Positions 1 through 10,006 of a stretch of DNA of 39,573 bases are shown here, piece after piece. A program made the translations under genes and the position numbers. Source of the DNA: an uncultured Luminiphilus sp. (lineage in GTDB: Bacteria > Pseudomonadota > Gammaproteobacteria > Pseudomonadales > Halieaceae); assembly GCA_938091425.1 (NCBI GenBank), contig CALKHC010000021.1, positions 1-39,573 of the forward strand, written 5' to 3'. The notes under the pieces are model-generated. The model ran no database searches and was not told the DNA's origin. It worked only from the letters and a program-made list of their open reading frames with translations. How positions within the stretch are numbered: the stretch's first letter is position 1; each line of letters opens with the position of its first letter.

Positions 1-30
1 GATAACCTGTACGACCTTTCCGCTACTCAT
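1..30 (-). CDS. atpD: ATP synthase F1 subunit beta, N-terminal fragment (cut by window edge)
   Basis: Only the first ten codons are inside the window, reading MSSGKVVQVI from an ATG whose complement lies at 28-30. This matches the usual beta-subunit start (MSSGKIVQIIG...). The gene lies 72 bp downstream of atpG in the normal order of the operon (gamma then beta). The catalytic nucleotide-binding part is outside the window. The identification rests on this short match plus the position; the rest of the gene cannot be judged. Confidence 0.85.
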   Translation of the reverse strand, partial: MSSGKVVQVI

Positions 31-102
31 TTTCCGGTCCTCGTTTCACATTCTGTGCAGCGGTCTTCACGCTGCGTGCGTTCATTCCAGAGAAGCGCGT
101 CA

Positions 103-966
103 TCAGCCAATGGCTGCGGCGCCTCCCACAATCTCTGCCAGTTCTTGCGTAATCGCCGCCTGTCTGGCCTTGTTGTAAACAAGCTGTAGCTCCTCGATCA
201 GCTCACCTGCATTGTCGGTCGCATTTTTCATCGCAATCATCCGAGCCGCCTGCTCGCAGGCTCCATTTTCAACAACCGCCTGATAAACCTGTGACTCGAT
301 GTAACGCACCATCAAGGCGTCCAGCAACTCCCGCGCGTCCGGCTCGTAAACATAATCCCAATGATGCGAGAGGGATTCGCTGTCTTCTGCCTTCAGCGGT
401 AACAGCTGCTCTACTTGGGGCGACTGGGTCATGGTGTTCACAAACTCGTTGCTAGCGAGGTATAGCGCGTCAATGCGGCCATCAGTGTAGGCGTCCAGCA
501 TGGTCTTCACGCCACCAATTAAATCTTCCAGAGCAGGCTCCTCACCTAGGTCTCTAACCGACGCGGTGACATTGCCACCGACGCTGGCAAAAAAGCCTGC
601 TGATTTAGCGCCAACGAGGCAGAGCTCTACCTCGACGTCGTCTTCCTGCATCGACTTCATGGACTGGATAGCCGCCTTGAACAAATTGATGTTCAAACCA
701 CCACACAAACCACGGTCAGTTGACACAATGATGTAGCCCGCGCGTTTTACCTCGCGCTCCTGCATGTAGGCATGGCGGTATTCCGGGGTGGAATTGGCAA
801 TGTGCCCCACTACGGCACGCATACGCTGCGCGTAGGGCTTGCCCAACTCCATCCGGTCCTGAGCGCGCCGCATTTTGCTCGCCGCCACCATTTCCATCGC
901 GCTGGTGATCTTTTGAGTACTCTGAATACTCGAGATCTTGGTGCGGATTTCCTTACCAACTGCCAT
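103..966 (-). CDS. atpG: ATP synthase F1 subunit gamma
   Basis: This 287-residue protein is the central rotor shaft of F1, which couples c-ring rotation to catalysis in the alpha3beta3 head. The N-terminal helix [29 protein letters not shown] and the C-terminal helix ([38 protein letters not shown]) are the two strongly conserved halves of the shaft coiled coil; the middle has the family's [11 protein letters not shown] motif. The length equals the usual 286-290 residues. The ATG start is only 6 bp after the atpA stop, as expected for a co-translated operon member. The protein is cytoplasmic and peripheral to the membrane. Nothing unusual was seen. Confidence 0.97.
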   Translation of the reverse strand: MAVGKEIRTKISSIQSTQKITSAMEMVAASKMRRAQDRMELGKPYAQRMRAVVGHIANSTPEYRHAYMQEREVKRAGYIIVSTDRGLCGGLNINLFKAAIQSMKSMQEDDVEVELCLVGAKSAGFFASVGGNVTASVRDLGEEPALEDLIGGVKTMLDAYTDGRIDALYLASNEFVNTMTQSPQVEQLLPLKAEDSESLSHHWDYVYEPDARELLDALMVRYIESQVYQAVVENGACEQAARMIAMKNATDNAGELIEELQLVYNKARQAAITQELAEIVGGAAAIG

Positions 967-972
967 TTGTGA

Positions 973-2517
973 TTACCAGGTCTGGGTCGACTTAAAGGTT
1001 TCGATCGCTGACTTGAAGGCGGCCTCACGGTCGTCATCCCAACCGCCGTCAGCCTCAATCGCCTGCATCACATCACCGCACTCGGATCGCATGTAGCCCA
1101 GCAGCGCTGACTCAAAGTCACCAATTTTGGCAACCTCCACATCCTGCAAATAGCCTTCGTTACCCGCGTACAGCAACACACCCATCTCGGCGATCGACAA
1201 CGGTGCATATTGCTTTTGCTTCATCAGCTCGGTAATCCGCTCGCCGTGCTCCAGCTGTGCCTTGGTCGCATCATCCAGATCCGACGCAAACTGCGAAAAC
1301 GCGGCCAGCTCGCGGTACTGTGCGAGGGCAGTTCGAATACCACCCGAGAGCTTCTTCACAATCTTGGTTTGTGCAGCACCCCCTACCCGGGAGACCGAAA
1401 TACCCGCATTCATGGCCGGCCGCACCCCGGCATTGAACATATCCGCTTCGAGGAAAATCTGGCCATCCGTAATTGAGATCACGTTGGTCGGCACAAAAGC
1501 GGAAACATCGCCGGCCTGAGTTTCGATCACTGGCAGGGCTGTTAAGGAGCCTGTCTGGCCCTTCACTTCACCACCGGTAAATTGCTCTACGTAGTCAGCA
1601 TTGACTCTCGCTGCGCGCTCAAGCAAGCGCGAGTGCAGATAAAAAACATCTCCGGGGTAAGCCTCACGGCCAGGTGGTCTTCGCAGCAGTAGAGAGATTT
1701 GTCGGTAGGCGACAGCCTGTTTGGACAGGTCGTCATAAATGATCAGCGCGTCCTCACCACGGTCCCGGTAATATTCGCCCATGGTGCAGCCAGCGAACGG
1801 CGCGAGGTATTGCATCGCCGCCGGATCAGATGCGTTCGCGGCAACCACAATCGTGTGCTCCATCGCGCCATGCTCCTCAAGCTTGCGAACGACAGAGGCG
1901 ACCGACGAGGCCTTCTGGCCCACCGCGACATAAATGCACTTAATACCGGTGCCTTTTTGATTGATGATCGCGTCAACCGCAATAGCGGTCTTACCTACCT
2001 GACGATCGCCAATAATCAGTTCGCGCTGACCGCGGCCAATCGGCACCATGGCGTCAATGGCCTTCAGGCCAATTTGCACTGGCTGGTCTACGGATTGTCT
2101 GGCGATCACGCCGGGGGCAATCTTTTCAATCGCGTCGGTCTCGGTTGTTTCGATGGCACCCTTGCCATCAATCGGGTTACCGAGCGAGTCCACGACGCGG
2201 CCCTGAAGCGCGGGGCCAACCGGCACCTCGAGAATCCGGCCCGTGCAACGGCAAGTCTGGCCTTCGGCCAGCTGCTTATAGTCGCCCAGCACCACTGCGC
2301 CCACCGAATCCCGCTCGAGGTTCAACGCGAGGCCGTATACGCCGCCCTCAAACTCGATCATCTCGCCATACTGAACCTCTGTGAGGCCATGGATGCGGAT
2401 AATGCCGTCTGTCACCGAAACAATAGTGCCCTCATTGGTGGCCTGCGAGGCGACTTCAAGCTGATCGATACGCTGCTTGATCAGGTCGCTAATTTCCGAG
2501 GGGTTGAGCTGTTGCAT
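973..2517 (-). CDS. atpA: ATP synthase F1 subunit alpha
   Basis: This is the non-catalytic nucleotide-binding subunit of F1, 514 residues, close to the 513 of E. coli. The Walker A loop GDRQVGKT is at residues 170-177, the Walker B region reads [12 protein letters not shown], and the arginine-finger segment [10 protein letters not shown] is present. The N-terminal [17 protein letters not shown] helix that binds the delta subunit is intact, so the ATG start is secure. The gene lies 14 bp after atpH and 6 bp before atpG. A long open frame on the opposite strand (about 1699-2724) is a shadow of this gene's codon bias. Confidence 0.98.
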   Translation of the reverse strand: MQQLNPSEISDLIKQRIDQLEVASQATNEGTIVSVTDGIIRIHGLTEVQYGEMIEFEGGVYGLALNLERDSVGAVVLGDYKQLAEGQTCRCTGRILEVPVGPALQGRVVDSLGNPIDGKGAIETTETDAIEKIAPGVIARQSVDQPVQIGLKAIDAMVPIGRGQRELIIGDRQVGKTAIAVDAIINQKGTGIKCIYVAVGQKASSVASVVRKLEEHGAMEHTIVVAANASDPAAMQYLAPFAGCTMGEYYRDRGEDALIIYDDLSKQAVAYRQISLLLRRPPGREAYPGDVFYLHSRLLERAARVNADYVEQFTGGEVKGQTGSLTALPVIETQAGDVSAFVPTNVISITDGQIFLEADMFNAGVRPAMNAGISVSRVGGAAQTKIVKKLSGGIRTALAQYRELAAFSQFASDLDDATKAQLEHGERITELMKQKQYAPLSIAEMGVLLYAGNEGYLQDVEVAKIGDFESALLGYMRSECGDVMQAIEADGGWDDDREAAFKSAIETFKSTQTW

Positions 2518-2531
2518 GACCTATTCCTCTG

Positions 2532-3068
2532 TCATTGGGTCAGCGTGCCCGCCAATTTATTCAGGCGGCCGCGAACTGAGCCGTCGATCACTAGATCGTC
2601 GGCACGAATGAGCGCCCCTCCCAATAATGAGGGGTCGGTTTCTGATGTTAGGGTGATGCTGCGCGCCAGCTTTTCCTGCATCGTGCTGGCAAGTTGCTGT
2701 GTTTCGGCTTCACTCAGGGGGTAGGCAGACGTCACATGGACCGCCACTGTGCTCTCTACCGCCTGCTTGAGCTGATCGAACAGCATTGCCACCTCTGGCA
2801 GCAGTGAGAGGCGGCCGTTATCAGACATGATGGCCAGCAAGTTTACGACTGCTGCTGGCACCGCTTCGCCTGCCAGGCTGGCGAGCGTTGATGCTCGTTG
2901 CGCGGCCGTTTGATTCGGGTCGCGCATAGCGGCTGCGATCTTCGGTTCATTAGTAATCGCTGCCAGCTCCGACAACGACGTTTGCCATGCGGCCAAGTCA
3001 CCTGCTGCTCGGGCATGTTCAAAGGCTGCGCGCGCGTAAGGCCTGGCAAGCGTCGTCGGTTCAATCAT
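2532..3068 (-). CDS. atpH: ATP synthase F1 subunit delta
   Basis: This 178-residue protein is the stator subunit that fixes the b-subunit dimer to the top of the alpha3beta3 head. The N-terminal six-helix domain starts TLARPYARAAFEHARAAGDLAAW, which matches the family opening (ARPYAKAAFE). The C-terminal part carries the typical segment SLLGGALIRADDLVIDGSVRGRLNKLAGTL. The length equals the usual 177-180. It lies 3 bp after atpF and 14 bp before atpA. The middle of the protein is poorly conserved in the whole family, so the identification rests on the two ends and on gene order. Confidence 0.96.
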   Translation of the reverse strand: MIEPTTLARPYARAAFEHARAAGDLAAWQTSLSELAAITNEPKIAAAMRDPNQTAAQRASTLASLAGEAVPAAVVNLLAIMSDNGRLSLLPEVAMLFDQLKQAVESTVAVHVTSAYPLSEAETQQLASTMQEKLARSITLTSETDPSLLGGALIRADDLVIDGSVRGRLNKLAGTLTQ

Positions 3069-3071
3069 CGA

Positions 3072-3542
3072 TCAAGACTCCGCCGCCAGCGACTGAAGCA
3101 GATCCGCGTGCTTGTCGGCATCGATCTCTGCGGCAAGAATTTTTTCAGCCCCAGCAAGCGCTAGCGCACTGACCTGCGTCATAAGCTGTTCTTGCGCGCG
3201 GGCACGTTCTTGCTCAATCTCAGCGGCAGCTGCCGCTTTGACCCGCTGTGCTTCAGCAGTGGCAGCTTCTTTTGCTTCTTCGACCAACGCTTGCGCGCGC
3301 TTGTTTGCGGCCTCAATGATCCCGGCCGCCTCTCGTTTAGCTTCGGCAAGCTGCTCATCTGCCTGTTGCTTCGCGACCTCCAGGTCATGCCCGGCGCGAT
3401 CGGCGGCCGCCAGGCCGTCGGCGATCTTATTTTGCCGCTCCGCCATGGCGCCAGCAATCGGGGGCCACACGTAACGCATACAGAACGCCACAAATGCCAC
3501 AAAGGCAATCAGCTGTCCTATCAGGGTGAGATTAATATTCAC
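3072..3542 (-). CDS. atpF: ATP synthase Fo subunit b
   Basis: This 156-residue protein is the peripheral stalk, acting as a homodimer. It starts [29 protein letters not shown], a single membrane helix at about residues 5-27 followed by the conserved WPP(I/L) turn. The rest is a long, charged, alanine-rich helix (about residues 35-145) typical of the right-handed coiled coil of b. The length is the same as E. coli b. It lies between atpE (58 bp upstream) and atpH (3 bp downstream). A single b gene is present, with no b' paralogue, as usual in gammaproteobacteria. Confidence 0.97.
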   Translation of the reverse strand: MNINLTLIGQLIAFVAFVAFCMRYVWPPIAGAMAERQNKIADGLAAADRAGHDLEVAKQQADEQLAEAKREAAGIIEAANKRAQALVEEAKEAATAEAQRVKAAAAAEIEQERARAQEQLMTQVSALALAGAEKILAAEIDADKHADLLQSLAAES

Positions 3543-3600
3543 TCGTTACTCCCGTGGTGCAAGGGATGGGAACACCCATCTTCACTATCAATGTGGCTGT

Positions 3601-3837
<237 letters not shown>

Positions 3838-3861
3838 CTAAAGGTAACTGTTAATCAAAAA

Positions 3862-4797
<936 letters not shown>

Positions 4798-5196
4798 TCA
4801 ACCTGCGCGCATTCTGTTATCCCGTCGCTGCTGCCAAACCAACACGGCCGGCGGCAAAAACAAAGCCAGTGCGGTGCCAGCCAACACGCTTAGGGGCTCA
4901 CTGTCAGGCCGCAACGCAAACAACGCTGCAAATCCTGCCGCCGCTAAGCTGTAGCGGGCAAGGCCCAGCCATGCCGGGCTGATCGCTGATCGTCCCGAGG
5001 TGACACTAGTCGCCAACCAAGCGCTGGGCAACAGCACCACGGCCGCACCCAACAACATGTCCAGAGAAGTATTGAAGCCCCGTAAAACACCGGCGACCAC
5101 TGCCACTCCGACCAAGAATATCGCTGTGGTGACCACCGCGCTCAGCAGGCGCTTTCTGGTGGTCGCGAAGGGTGCGGAAGCAACGTGTCTGGCCAA
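4798..5196 (-). CDS. atpI: ATP synthase accessory protein AtpI
   Basis: This 132-residue protein has four hydrophobic segments and a basic N-terminus (TTRKRLLSAVV) and C-terminus (QQRRDNRMRAG). It sits as first gene of the atp operon, where AtpI, a small membrane protein implicated in c-ring assembly and Mg2+ uptake, is normally found. AtpI sequences diverge greatly, so position is the main evidence. The start appears to be TTG at 5194-5196; the only nearby ATG (complement at 5217-5219) is out of frame. A G-rich tract (AAGGGGGG) lies about 11 nt upstream and could act as a rather distant ribosome binding site. The exact start is uncertain. Confidence 0.8.
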   Translation of the reverse strand: MARHVASAPFATTRKRLLSAVVTTAIFLVGVAVVAGVLRGFNTSLDMLLGAAVVLLPSAWLATSVTSGRSAISPAWLGLARYSLAAAGFAALFALRPDSEPLSVLAGTALALFLPPAVLVWQQRRDNRMRAG

Positions 5197-5228
5197 GGTA
5201 AACCCAGCCCCCCTTTCATGCGGTGGGG

Positions 5229-5257
5229 AGTGTAGTGGAAAGGCCTAAACCCTTCAA
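5229..5257 (-). promoter_or_regulatory. Candidate sigma70 promoter for the atp operon
   Basis: On the minus strand TTGAAG (5252-5257) is followed after exactly 17 bp by TACACT (5229-5234). Each hexamer matches four of six consensus bases. Transcription would start near 5222, about 26 nt before the atpI TTG. It lies in the 71-bp gap after parB, so atp genes could be transcribed independently of parAB. This is a visual match only. Confidence 0.45.
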
Positions 5258-5267
5258 TACGCGGGAA

Positions 5268-6152
5268 TTAGCGGAATTTGCCGAGTACGCCGTCTAGCTC
5301 CTCGAGACTCGTGTAGTGAATCTCGAGCCGGCCCTTACCATTTTGCTGGTGCTGAATTCTCACTTTAGCGCCAAGCCGACCGCTCAGGTCTGTCTCCAGC
5401 CGGCTGATGTTCGGGTCTACCGGTGAGTCAGGTGCTGGTTTAGCTCCCCAACCACGCACCATGGCTTCAGTCTGACGAACCGAAAGCGCCCGTTTACAAA
5501 CAGCTCGTGCGGCACGGATCTGATCGCCACCGCCCAACCCGAGTAGCACCTTGGCGTGTCCGGCATCCAGCTCGCTCCGCTCCAGCATGCCCAGCACTTC
5601 GCTTTCCAGTTTCAATAATCGCAAAAGGTTGGCTACCGCAGAACGAGATCGGCCCACCGCCTCGGCCACTTGCTCCTGACTCAAACCGAACTCGTCTTGA
5701 AGCCGCTTCAATCCCAGACCTTCTTCAACTGGATTAAGGTCCTCGCGCTGGATATTTTCGATCAGGCCGATAGCGATAGCCGTCTCATCTGTCACATCTT
5801 TAATAACAACTGGGATGCGGTCCAGCCCAGCCATTTGAGCCGCGCGCCAGCGGCGCTCGCCTGACAGAATCTCATAGCGATCATCTGCTAGCGGCCTCGC
5901 CACTACCGGCTGCAACACACCCTGAGCCTTAATGCTGCTAGCCAGCGTTTCCAGCGCTTCCTGTTCAAACTCTCGACGGGGTTGATAAGCGCCTCGTTGC
6001 AACCGCTCGATGGGTAGCTCTGGCATAGGGCTCGATGCGCCCGCCTCCGCTGACATCTCTTGCGCGGCCTGCGCGTCGTTCTGTCCTTTTGCTAGCACCC
6101 CGCTGCCCAGCAACGCCTCGAGACCCCGATTCAGCTTTCGCCTTTGCGCCAT
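5268..6152 (-). CDS. parB: Chromosome partitioning protein ParB (Spo0J family)
   Basis: This 294-residue CTP-dependent DNA clamp loads at parS sites near oriC and spreads along DNA. It begins MAQRRKLNRGLEALLG, the standard N-terminus of chromosomal ParB. The N-terminal CTPase domain has the arginine-rich motif GERRWRAAQMAGLDRIPVVI and the segment ENIQREDLNPVEEG. A helix-turn-helix follows (QVAEAVGRSRSAVANLLRLLKL), and a short C-terminal dimerisation domain ends in LDGVLGKFR. Its start overlaps the parA stop by one base (TGATG). Two perfect parS palindromes are in recF on the other side of the origin, which fits a complete parABS system. Confidence 0.97.
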   Translation of the reverse strand: MAQRRKLNRGLEALLGSGVLAKGQNDAQAAQEMSAEAGASSPMPELPIERLQRGAYQPRREFEQEALETLASSIKAQGVLQPVVARPLADDRYEILSGERRWRAAQMAGLDRIPVVIKDVTDETAIAIGLIENIQREDLNPVEEGLGLKRLQDEFGLSQEQVAEAVGRSRSAVANLLRLLKLESEVLGMLERSELDAGHAKVLLGLGGGDQIRAARAVCKRALSVRQTEAMVRGWGAKPAPDSPVDPNISRLETDLSGRLGAKVRIQHQQNGKGRLEIHYTSLEELDGVLGKFR

Positions 6153-6931
6153 CAGTTATGTTCCTTATTTTGTTCTTGTCTGCGCATAAACTCCCCTGCC
6201 AACGCCATATACGCTGTTGAGCCACGAGACAGTCGATCATAGACAATACCGGGAACACCGTGGCTCGGCGCCTCTGCAAGGCGGACGTTTCTCGGAATCA
6301 CCGTGCGATAGACGAGGCCTTCAAAATGCTGATGGAGCTGCTCGGATACTTCATTGGTCAAAGCATTGCGAGGATCATATAGGGTGCGCAGAATGCCTTC
6401 TATCCGCAGCGATGGATTGACCGTCTGAGAGACTGTATTGATCGTTTCCATCAGAGCGGAAAGCCCTTCAAGCGCAAAATACTCACACTGCATGGTAATG
6501 AGCACAGAGTCGGCCGCAACGAGCGCATTGAGTGTCAGCATATTGAGAGAGGGAGGGCAGTCGATAATCACGAAGTCATACAAAAACTTGCCGGCCTGAA
6601 GCGCTGTCTTCAAACGCTGCTCACGATCTTCAACTGACAACAGTGCCACCTCGGCCGCTGTCAGATCACTATCGGCTGGCACGCAATCCATAGCCAAGCC
6701 CTCAAGCTGCGTCGCGACTTTGGAGAGTGGCTGCTGCTCCACCAGAAGCTCAAAAGCCGTAGCCTCCAGACCCCCTTTTTGCAGGCCCACCGATACAGTG
6801 GCGTTTCCCTGGGGGTCAAGATCAATGAGCAGCACGCGTTTCTCCATCGCAGCGAGCGCTGCCGAAAGATTGACGCTGGTCGTGGTCTTGCCTACCCCGC
6901 CTTTTTGATTCGCTACCGCAATGACCTTCAC
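6152..6931 (-). CDS. parA: Chromosome partitioning ATPase ParA (Soj family)
   Basis: This 259-residue ATPase forms DNA-bound gradients that move ParB-parS complexes. The N-terminus MKVIAVANQKGGVGKTTTSVNLSAALA contains the deviant Walker A box KGGVGKTT, with the signature lysine before GGVGKT. Walker A' follows as LLIDLDPQGNAT, and Walker B as FVIIDCPPSL. There is no N-terminal helix-turn-helix extension, so it is the short chromosomal (Soj-like) type, not a plasmid P1-type ParA. It lies 4 bp after rsmG and overlaps parB, the arrangement found around oriC in many bacteria. Confidence 0.97.
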   Translation of the reverse strand: MKVIAVANQKGGVGKTTTSVNLSAALAAMEKRVLLIDLDPQGNATVSVGLQKGGLEATAFELLVEQQPLSKVATQLEGLAMDCVPADSDLTAAEVALLSVEDREQRLKTALQAGKFLYDFVIIDCPPSLNMLTLNALVAADSVLITMQCEYFALEGLSALMETINTVSQTVNPSLRIEGILRTLYDPRNALTNEVSEQLHQHFEGLVYRTVIPRNVRLAEAPSHGVPGIVYDRLSRGSTAYMALAGEFMRRQEQNKEHN

Positions 6932-6935
6932 GATT

Positions 6936-7571
6936 TCACCTTTTGATCCGCTGAATAGACAGCAGCTGGAATGGCCAGTCCCGCCCGGGCACGACGACGT
7001 TTTGCTGCGCTACCAACTCAAAACCGGGCAATAGAGAGCGACTCTCTTCAACCGCTGATTCTGTCTTCATGGCGAACAGCACGCCTTGATCATGCAATAT
7101 ATGCTCTATTCTTTCGATGGTTGTTGCCAGGTCGGCAAATGCCCTCGTTATCACTGCATCAGGGCGGTGAGTAGGCTGCCAATTCTCCACTCTGGTTGTC
7201 TCAACCTTGATGTTAGATAAACCCAGCGCCCTTTTCACCTCCAGCAAGAAGCGCGTTTTTTTACCATTGCTGTCCAATAACACGAACTCTGTATCCGGCT
7301 TTGCAATAGCCAGCGGGATACCCGGTAAGCCTGCGCCAGTGCCAATATCGGCCCACTTACGTCCTCGGATGTAGGGCATCACCGCAAGACTTTCAGATAT
7401 GTGCCGAGAGAACAGTTCGGGGCGGTGGCGCACAGCTGTGAGATTAAAAGTGCGATTCCACTTTTGCATCAAATCGACATAGGCGATCAGTTGACTGATC
7501 TGCATGTCAGATAAGCTAATGCCGATATCCTCGGCTACGTTGTTTAGCAGCGCTGGCTCGGACTCAGCCAT
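6936..7571 (-). CDS. rsmG: 16S rRNA (guanine527-N7)-methyltransferase RsmG
   Basis: This 211-residue SAM-dependent methyltransferase (formerly GidB) modifies G527 in the 530 loop of 16S rRNA. It shows the family motif [21 protein letters not shown] near residues 42-62 and the SAM-binding loop [14 protein letters not shown] starting at residue 75, followed by ELLDS-type motif II ([14 protein letters not shown]). The length is close to E. coli RsmG (207). Its ATG start overlaps the mnmG stop by 8 bp, so it is probably translationally coupled to mnmG. Loss of this gene in other bacteria gives low-level streptomycin resistance (family knowledge). Confidence 0.97.
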   Translation of the reverse strand: MAESEPALLNNVAEDIGISLSDMQISQLIAYVDLMQKWNRTFNLTAVRHRPELFSRHISESLAVMPYIRGRKWADIGTGAGLPGIPLAIAKPDTEFVLLDSNGKKTRFLLEVKRALGLSNIKVETTRVENWQPTHRPDAVITRAFADLATTIERIEHILHDQGVLFAMKTESAVEESRSLLPGFELVAQQNVVVPGRDWPFQLLSIQRIKR

Positions 7572-9471
7572 GCGCCGCAGCGCGCAAACTTTTGCTGCTG
7601 AGTTCTCGCTTTTTAAGGTGCACCAGAAGCAACGACAAGGCAGCAGGCGTCACGCCCGGTATACGACCGGCTCTCGCGAGATTAGCTGGTCTCATCTCGT
7701 TTAGCTTCTGGCGAATTTCATTGGACAAGCCTTCAACCTGATCAAAATTCAAGTCACTCGGAATCGACAGGGTTTCATGTCGCTGCAAGCGATCGACATC
7801 TTGCTGCTGGCGATCGATATAACCTGAATACTTAAGCTGGATCGAAACTTGCTCGGCCACTGCCTCTGACACGGGATTCGCCAGAGGAGAGATCTCTAGC
7901 AGATCCGCATAATTCAACTCAGGGCGTTTCAGTAACTCTGCCAGGGAGTACGCTCTAGATAAAGGTTTACTTAAGGTTGATGAAAGGGCAGCTGCCTCGT
8001 CACTCTCCGCCTGCACGAAGGTGCGTTCAAGTCGCGCTCGCTCTAGCGCGATGGCGTCCCGCTTTTCAACAAAGTGGCGCCACTGATCATCGCCTACCAA
8101 TTGAAGCGTTCTGCCTTGTTCAGTGAGCCTCAGGTCAGCATTGTCTTCGCGCAGTTGCAGTCGATACTCGGCGCGAGAGGTAAACATACGGTAAGGCTCT
8201 GTCGTGCCTAAGGTCACCAAGTCATCGACCAGCACGCCGATGTAAGCCTCATCCCGACGCGGCACCCACGGTGCCATGTCTTTCACTTTTCGAGCGGCGT
8301 TGAGGCCAGCAAGCAGGCCTTGAGCAGCCGCCTCTTCATAACCAGTAGTACCATTAATTTGGCCTGCAAAATAAAGCCCTTCGATCGCTTTGGTTTCGAG
8401 GCTGTGATGCAAGTCACGGGGATCGAAGAAGTCATACTCAATGGCATAACCCGGCCGAGTGATCGCTGCGTTTTCCAAGCCTTTGATCGATCGAACCAAC
8501 TGCAGTTGCACATCAAATGGTAGAGAGGTCGATATGCCATTGGGATACAACTCAATAGATGTCAGCCCCTCTGGCTCAACAAAAATTTGATGTGAATCTT
8601 TGTCTGCAAAGCGGTGAATTTTATCTTCAATGCTAGGGCAGTATCGCGGGCCAACTCCCTCTATAGTCCCGCTGAAAAGCGGCGATCGATCGAGGCCCTC
8701 ACGGATAATATCGTGGGTATGGGTATTGGTGTGCGTGACCCAACAGCACCTTTGCTCCGGATGCTGATCCCGGCTGCCCAACAATGACATGACGGGCCTA
8801 GGTTCATCCCCCCATTGCTCCGGCATCGAAGCGAAATCCACTGACCTGGAATCCAATCTAGGCGGTGTCCCGGTCTTCAGTCGCCCCACCCTTGGGCAGA
8901 GCTCGCGGAGACGATCTGCCAATCCAATCGCCGCCTGATCGCCCATCCGCCCCCCGGACCGGTTCTCTTCGCCGACATGCATTTTTCCGCGGAGAAAGGT
9001 GCCAGCTGTCAGCACCACGGCTCCGGCGTGAAAGACAATCCCAGTGCGGGTAACCACACCTGATACCGATCCACCGGTGAGTTCAACGTCCTCCACGGAA
9101 TCTTGAAAAACGTCGACACCACCCGCTTGCTCCAGCGCCGATCGAATTGCCTGACGGTACAGCACCCGATCAGCTTGTACACGAGTTGCGCGGACAGCTG
9201 GACCCTTTCGGGCATTTAATACTCTGAACTGTATGCCCGCTTGATCAGTGGCACGCGCCATCACGCCACCCAAGGCGTCAATCTCCCTCACCAGATGGCT
9301 TTTGCCGATACCACCAATCGCGGGGTTACACGACATCTGACCGAGCGTGTCGATGGCGTGGGTGATTAAGAGTGTGCGTGCACCGGTGCGAGCCGCAGCG
9401 AGTGTCGCTTCGGTCCCGGCATGGCCGCCGCCAATTACAATGACGTCGTAACGCTCAGGATGTCGGATCAT
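7564..9471 (-). CDS. mnmG: tRNA uridine-5-carboxymethylaminomethyl modification enzyme MnmG
   Basis: This FAD-dependent protein of 635 residues works with MnmE to install (c)mnm5 at wobble U34 of several tRNAs. The N-terminus [30 protein letters not shown] contains the dinucleotide-binding GGGHAGTEA motif. Downstream are [35 protein letters not shown] and [17 protein letters not shown], all MnmG hallmarks. I chose the ATG with complement 9469-9471. The frame is open to a GTG at 9498, but the nine extra residues do not match the family, and a likely -10 element at 9502-9507 would leave that GTG outside the transcript. Neither start has a clear ribosome binding site. Confidence 0.95.
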   Translation of the reverse strand: MIRHPERYDVIVIGGGHAGTEATLAAARTGARTLLITHAIDTLGQMSCNPAIGGIGKSHLVREIDALGGVMARATDQAGIQFRVLNARKGPAVRATRVQADRVLYRQAIRSALEQAGGVDVFQDSVEDVELTGGSVSGVVTRTGIVFHAGAVVLTAGTFLRGKMHVGEENRSGGRMGDQAAIGLADRLRELCPRVGRLKTGTPPRLDSRSVDFASMPEQWGDEPRPVMSLLGSRDQHPEQRCCWVTHTNTHTHDIIREGLDRSPLFSGTIEGVGPRYCPSIEDKIHRFADKDSHQIFVEPEGLTSIELYPNGISTSLPFDVQLQLVRSIKGLENAAITRPGYAIEYDFFDPRDLHHSLETKAIEGLYFAGQINGTTGYEEAAAQGLLAGLNAARKVKDMAPWVPRRDEAYIGVLVDDLVTLGTTEPYRMFTSRAEYRLQLREDNADLRLTEQGRTLQLVGDDQWRHFVEKRDAIALERARLERTFVQAESDEAAALSSTLSKPLSRAYSLAELLKRPELNYADLLEISPLANPVSEAVAEQVSIQLKYSGYIDRQQQDVDRLQRHETLSIPSDLNFDQVEGLSNEIRQKLNEMRPANLARAGRIPGVTPAALSLLLVHLKKRELSSKSLRAAAHG

Positions 9472-9498
9472 TGTTGTGAAACTTAGGTCAAAGGGCAC

Positions 9499-10006
9499 GA
9501 GAGTATAAACGTGTCGCTCTCAGGCATGAACTACTGCTTTTGTTGATACTGACCAAGAGCAGCTCAAGCTAAAGCGAGTGAACTGATTCGGGAATCTCAT
9601 GTAATTAAATAAGATATTTTTATTAGAAGAATACCTTAATGTTATTATTATTAGCGGCACCATATTCAGTGGATAACAGCGTTTAGTTGTTAATTTTCAG
9701 CTATTTATAGTCAGGATAAGGTGCTGGAGAAGTGCCCCAGAGGCACTGCTTCGAACGGTGATAGTGTGGGGATTAATTTTCCTTGCTACTGCGCGCTAAA
9801 GTTACCAGAGCAACATCACCAGCTTTTCCGTGTCACTGTATACAGGTGTATCCACAGAGAAGAAGCGGCGTAATCGATTATTGATCGCAAATGAAGCAAG
9901 TTGTGTATGAAGTGTGGATGAGCGTGGGTATGTGAACTCCAGGGCAGCGCCAGCAAAAGTGCGCCCGCGGCTGGCTCAAGTGCGCCGGCTTGCTCGCTCA
10001 AAGAGG
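9499..10006. other. 508-bp intergenic region mnmG-mnmE with origin-like elements, no gene seen
   Basis: No convincing gene lies here. The part at 9596-9656 is very AT-rich, with runs such as AAGATATTTTTATTAG and TTATTATTATTAG. Three sequences differ from the DnaA box TTATCCACA by one base: 9668-9676 (complement), 9848-9856 and 9913-9921 (complement). A 6-bp-stem hairpin (AGTGCC / GGCACT) occupies 9731-9747 and has no T-tract. The mnmG-side gap is where enterobacterial oriC sits, so this may be a secondary or relict origin, or simply the mnmG control region. A 61-codon frame near 9816-10001 has no recognisable features and was not called. Confidence 0.45.
9502..9530 (-). promoter_or_regulatory. 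Candidate mnmG promoter
   Basis: TATACT on the minus strand (9502-9507) is a five-of-six match to the -10 consensus. A poor -35 (TTCATG, 9525-9530) lies 17 bp upstream. The start of transcription would be near 9495, about 25 nt ahead of the preferred mnmG ATG. The weak -35 keeps confidence low. Confidence 0.35.

Noticed and set aside
1699-2724. Open frame of 341 codons on the plus strand
   Set aside because: It is antisense to atpA and atpH, whose products are certain; no recognisable domain and no ribosome binding site. It is a codon-bias shadow.
9729-9752. Hairpin AGTGCC/GGCACT as an mnmE terminator
   Set aside because: It lies over 250 bp past the mnmE stop and has no T-tract on either strand.
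9816-10001. 61-codon frame in the mnmG-mnmE gap
   Set aside because: Low-complexity (Ala/Leu/Pro then His) translation, no similarity recognised, no good ribosome binding site.
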